Shown here piece by piece: positions 30,744 through 32,638 of a stretch of 32,638 nt of DNA. The notes beneath the pieces are model-generated. The model was not told the DNA's origin. It saw nothing but the letters and a program-made list of their open reading frames with translations, and did not search any database. The stretch spans positions 168,246 through 200,883 of the forward strand of contig NW_003130857.1 of NCBI RefSeq assembly GCF_000003605.2, in the 5' to 3' direction. This stretch comes from Saccoglossus kowalevskii (Eukaryota > Hemichordata > Enteropneusta > Harrimaniidae). Within the stretch, counting starts at the first letter, position 1, and each line of letters opens with the position of its first letter. The position numbers and the translations under genes are program-made.

Positions 30744-31335
30744 ATTATTCACGGTTCAGTACGAATTGTTTAAATAAAATAATAATAATAAATAATATTA
30801 TTAAAGAATCCTTCTTCAAAATCAAATCACACCAAATAATTGTTCTTCGACATAACTACAAGCGTTCAGTGTGATACCACTCTTGTTCTTGCAGAATTTC
30901 TGGAAATGAACAGAAATTGATTATTTTGTAATGGAACTATTGTTATTTAAGATTATATTATTAAAAACAAATTCTTATTCATACTCTACACCTGTCATTA
31001 TAATAGATTAAATGTTGTGACTGCATTTACTTCTTCAGTTTTTTCTGTATTTTCTGTATTCTCATGTTGTTATTTATTGCGTTTTTATTGTAATTTTGAC
31101 TAAGCTTTCAGAAATTCTACATTTGAAGTCCCAACTGTAAATCGATTCCCTGTTAGCCTAGTTCATCAGCGCTTGTTTTGAACAGAATGTACCCGTTTTT
31201 TTTACGATGTGTCCCATGTCTAGCAAAACCACATTTAATAGTTACTGCATATCAACGTGTTGTGTCATAAATAGAGGTTTCACGCTCCCAGTGTTGATTT
31301 GGTTATCGCCATTCATATTGAAATATTCTCGTAAT

Positions 31336-31669
31336 GTACACCTTTGTATACAAATATTTATTAATCATATAATGTAAACCTTTGTATACAAATATTCATC
31401 AAGCATATATGTACATTTTATAGACGAATATTCAACAGGCATAAAATGTACACCTTTGTAGACTAATATCCATCATGCATATAACGTACACTTTTGCAGA
31501 GAAATATTTATCAAGCATACACTGTACACTTTTGTAGACGAATATTCATCAAGCATATAACGTACATTTTTGTAGGCGAATATTCATCAAGCATATAATG
31601 CACACTTTTGTAGACGAATATTCATCAAGCATATAACGTACACCTTGTTGACGAATATTCATCAAGCGA
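31336..31669 (+). repeat. Minisatellite, nine copies of a 37-38-bp unit
   Basis: GTACACTTTTGTAGACGAAT then ATTCATCAAGCATATAAC repeats with starts at 31336, 31374, 31411, 31448, 31486, 31524, 31562, 31600 and 31638. Periods are 37-38 throughout. Copies at the right are nearly identical and those at the left more diverged, suggesting growth from the right side. It lies about 0.9 kb upstream of the first identified FPGS exon, inside the first intron or promoter region. Confidence 0.92.
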
Positions 31670-32060
31670 CAAAACAAGCGTACACTTTTATACACCCACA
31701 TTCACAATAAAACCACTACATCGTTGATTTAATGCGAGTCTTCTGTGGCGTAAATAAGTCAACGCAGTCGGTACACAGCAGGACAGTTACTTTTAATCGA
31801 AAAAAGTCTTTACCGTGGACGCAAACTGGCACTCACATACACTTACTCGACTGTTAGGACAGTGAAAGCCACTCACATAGAGCCAATCCATGCCAAGAAT
31901 CGTTTTCTTCAGAATCACTGAACACATTGATCTGAAATTTGTTTTTTACCATTTATATGTAAAGCTTAGTAAAGTTTGGTCAGTAAAGTGTGTTTTTTTC
32001 CCGAAAGAAATTAGTTTTATACTGAATGTCACAGTTACATGCTTGCATTTTATCATATAC

Positions 32061-32152
32061 CTCGTATTGCCCGGCCTCCTAACGCTATGGGAATCCCGAT
32101 GCGGGAGTCGTGCAACAATTTTCCATAAAACGCCCGAGCCTCCGTTTACCAT
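32061..32152 (-). CDS. Candidate first exon of FPGS with presequence-like N-terminus
   Basis: A minus-strand ATG opens MVNGGSGVLWKIVARLPHRD then SHSVRRPGNTR, with five Arg, one Lys, one acidic residue and a hydrophobic segment, as in mitochondrial presequences. It is followed by donor AG|GTATAT (the donor type used by exon h). However, it ends in phase 2 while exon a begins in phase 0, so a small extra exon or another acceptor would be needed. Local GC is higher than in flanking DNA. Confidence 0.2.
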
Positions 32153-32276
32153 ATTTGGTAAACGCGTCTACTTTCTGTTCACAAACAATTTGAGTTTATT
32201 GTCTGTGCTTCGATAATGGCTGACGATATTATTGATGGGAAATATACCAGTTGGATTCATTATTACCCCGACGAAA

Positions 32277-32575
32277 GCCGGCATTCCACCAAAACAAATC
32301 ATAAAGATAACTGGTCACAAAAACGTGTCAAGTTTACAACACTACGATACTGTCTCCGTGGAAGATTATCAGCGCTCGAATCTAGAACTGTAAACCAAAC
32401 TGCTTCTTGTCCAGCAATTGTTTCTCGTTCACCGACTACATGTTTTAACAACTGTGAAATCAACGTTTCTCTACCTGCGGCTACAACATCAGCTCCAAGA
32501 AAACGTCCGTTTGTTATGTATAATTCGGAAAGTCGTGACAAAATTAGCTCGACTGTAGTGTTCATTCTTAACTGA
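32277..32575 (+). pseudogene. Second Crypton-like recombinase, C-terminal fragment
   Basis: Plus frame 32277-32393 reads [20 protein letters not shown] then QHYDTVSVEDYQRSNLEL and TAA. This is the third catalytic box (GHKN) and the nucleophilic Tyr (QHYD) of the same DUF3504-type family as the intronic copy ([13 protein letters not shown]). Another frame then gives the family-like tail NNCEINVSLPAATTS and APRKRPFVMYNSES, ending TAA about 32573. Everything 5' of the last box is missing or scrambled, so it is a truncated relic. Confidence 0.7.
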
Positions 32576-32638
32576 GACAACTAATACTTTTATTAGTTGT
32601 CCGAGTTCTTAAGAAAAAAAGTTTATAATGAGTTTGTA

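Noticed and set aside
31336..31669. CRISPR-like array
   Set aside because: Units are contiguous 37-38-bp tandem copies without unique spacers, in a eukaryotic intron or promoter setting. It is a minisatellite.
32216..32575. 119-codon plus-strand ORF as an intact gene
   Set aside because: Its N-terminal half is out of frame with the recombinase motifs (GHKN, Tyr) that lie in another frame. It is a chimera of shadow and true tail frames.
32299..32580. 93-codon minus-strand ORF as a gene
   Set aside because: It is antisense to the recognisable Crypton-like 3' end and shows no motif of its own.

Overview
This is AT-rich animal nuclear DNA, most likely from a marine invertebrate. The window has one clearly real host gene, on the minus strand. 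It has canonical GT-AG introns with matching phases and codes for a metazoan-type folylpolyglutamate synthase (FPGS). Short MITE-like elements, an 80-N scaffold gap, and Ngaro-like and Crypton-like tyrosine-recombinase relics all point to a repeat-rich invertebrate genome. I cannot name the species from the sequence.

Layout, left to right. 1-790: no gene seen. 795-2200: a collapsed Ngaro-like tyrosine-recombinase retrotransposon that keeps the diagnostic split direct repeats (A1 ... B1-A2-B2) around a broken recombinase. 3360-3790: fragments of an unidentified, decayed ORF. 3890-5215: remnants of a Ty3/gypsy-type retroelement, with an integrase C-terminal-like motif, a CCHC knuckle, an aspartic protease with an altered active-site motif and a possible polypurine tract. 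6469-6790: a hairpin and an LTR-like TATA/AATAAA block. 7170-11141: a decayed multi-exon plus-strand gene of a family I cannot name. It has phase-compatible introns, a cysteine-rich module and an NHL/YWTD-like beta-propeller segment. 11142-19230: AT-rich, non-coding, with a degenerate ~150-bp tandem repeat and several short inverted-repeat elements. Two of these are inverted copies of the same TTAA-flanked MITE, one of which holds the assembly gap.

19238-30466 (minus): FPGS. Ten exons give 518 codons, covering everything except the extreme N-terminus. Splice phases agree at all nine junctions, so the gene looks functional. Its introns hold a foldback MITE (24033-24191) and a Crypton-like recombinase pseudogene (about 24359-27584). 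That pseudogene is itself interrupted by a 1,792-bp element with CACTGT termini and a TA duplication. Upstream of FPGS lie a short VWA-like open segment, a nine-copy 37-38-bp minisatellite (31336-31669) and the 3' end of a second Crypton-like recombinase on the plus strand.

FPGS would add glutamates to folates in the cytosol and mitochondria. Everything else recognisable is mobile DNA or its debris. The most interesting points are the three tyrosine-recombinase relics of two types in 32 kb, the nested insertion with an identifiable empty site, the compact Ngaro-like split-repeat element, and the unidentified Cys-rich/propeller pseudogene.
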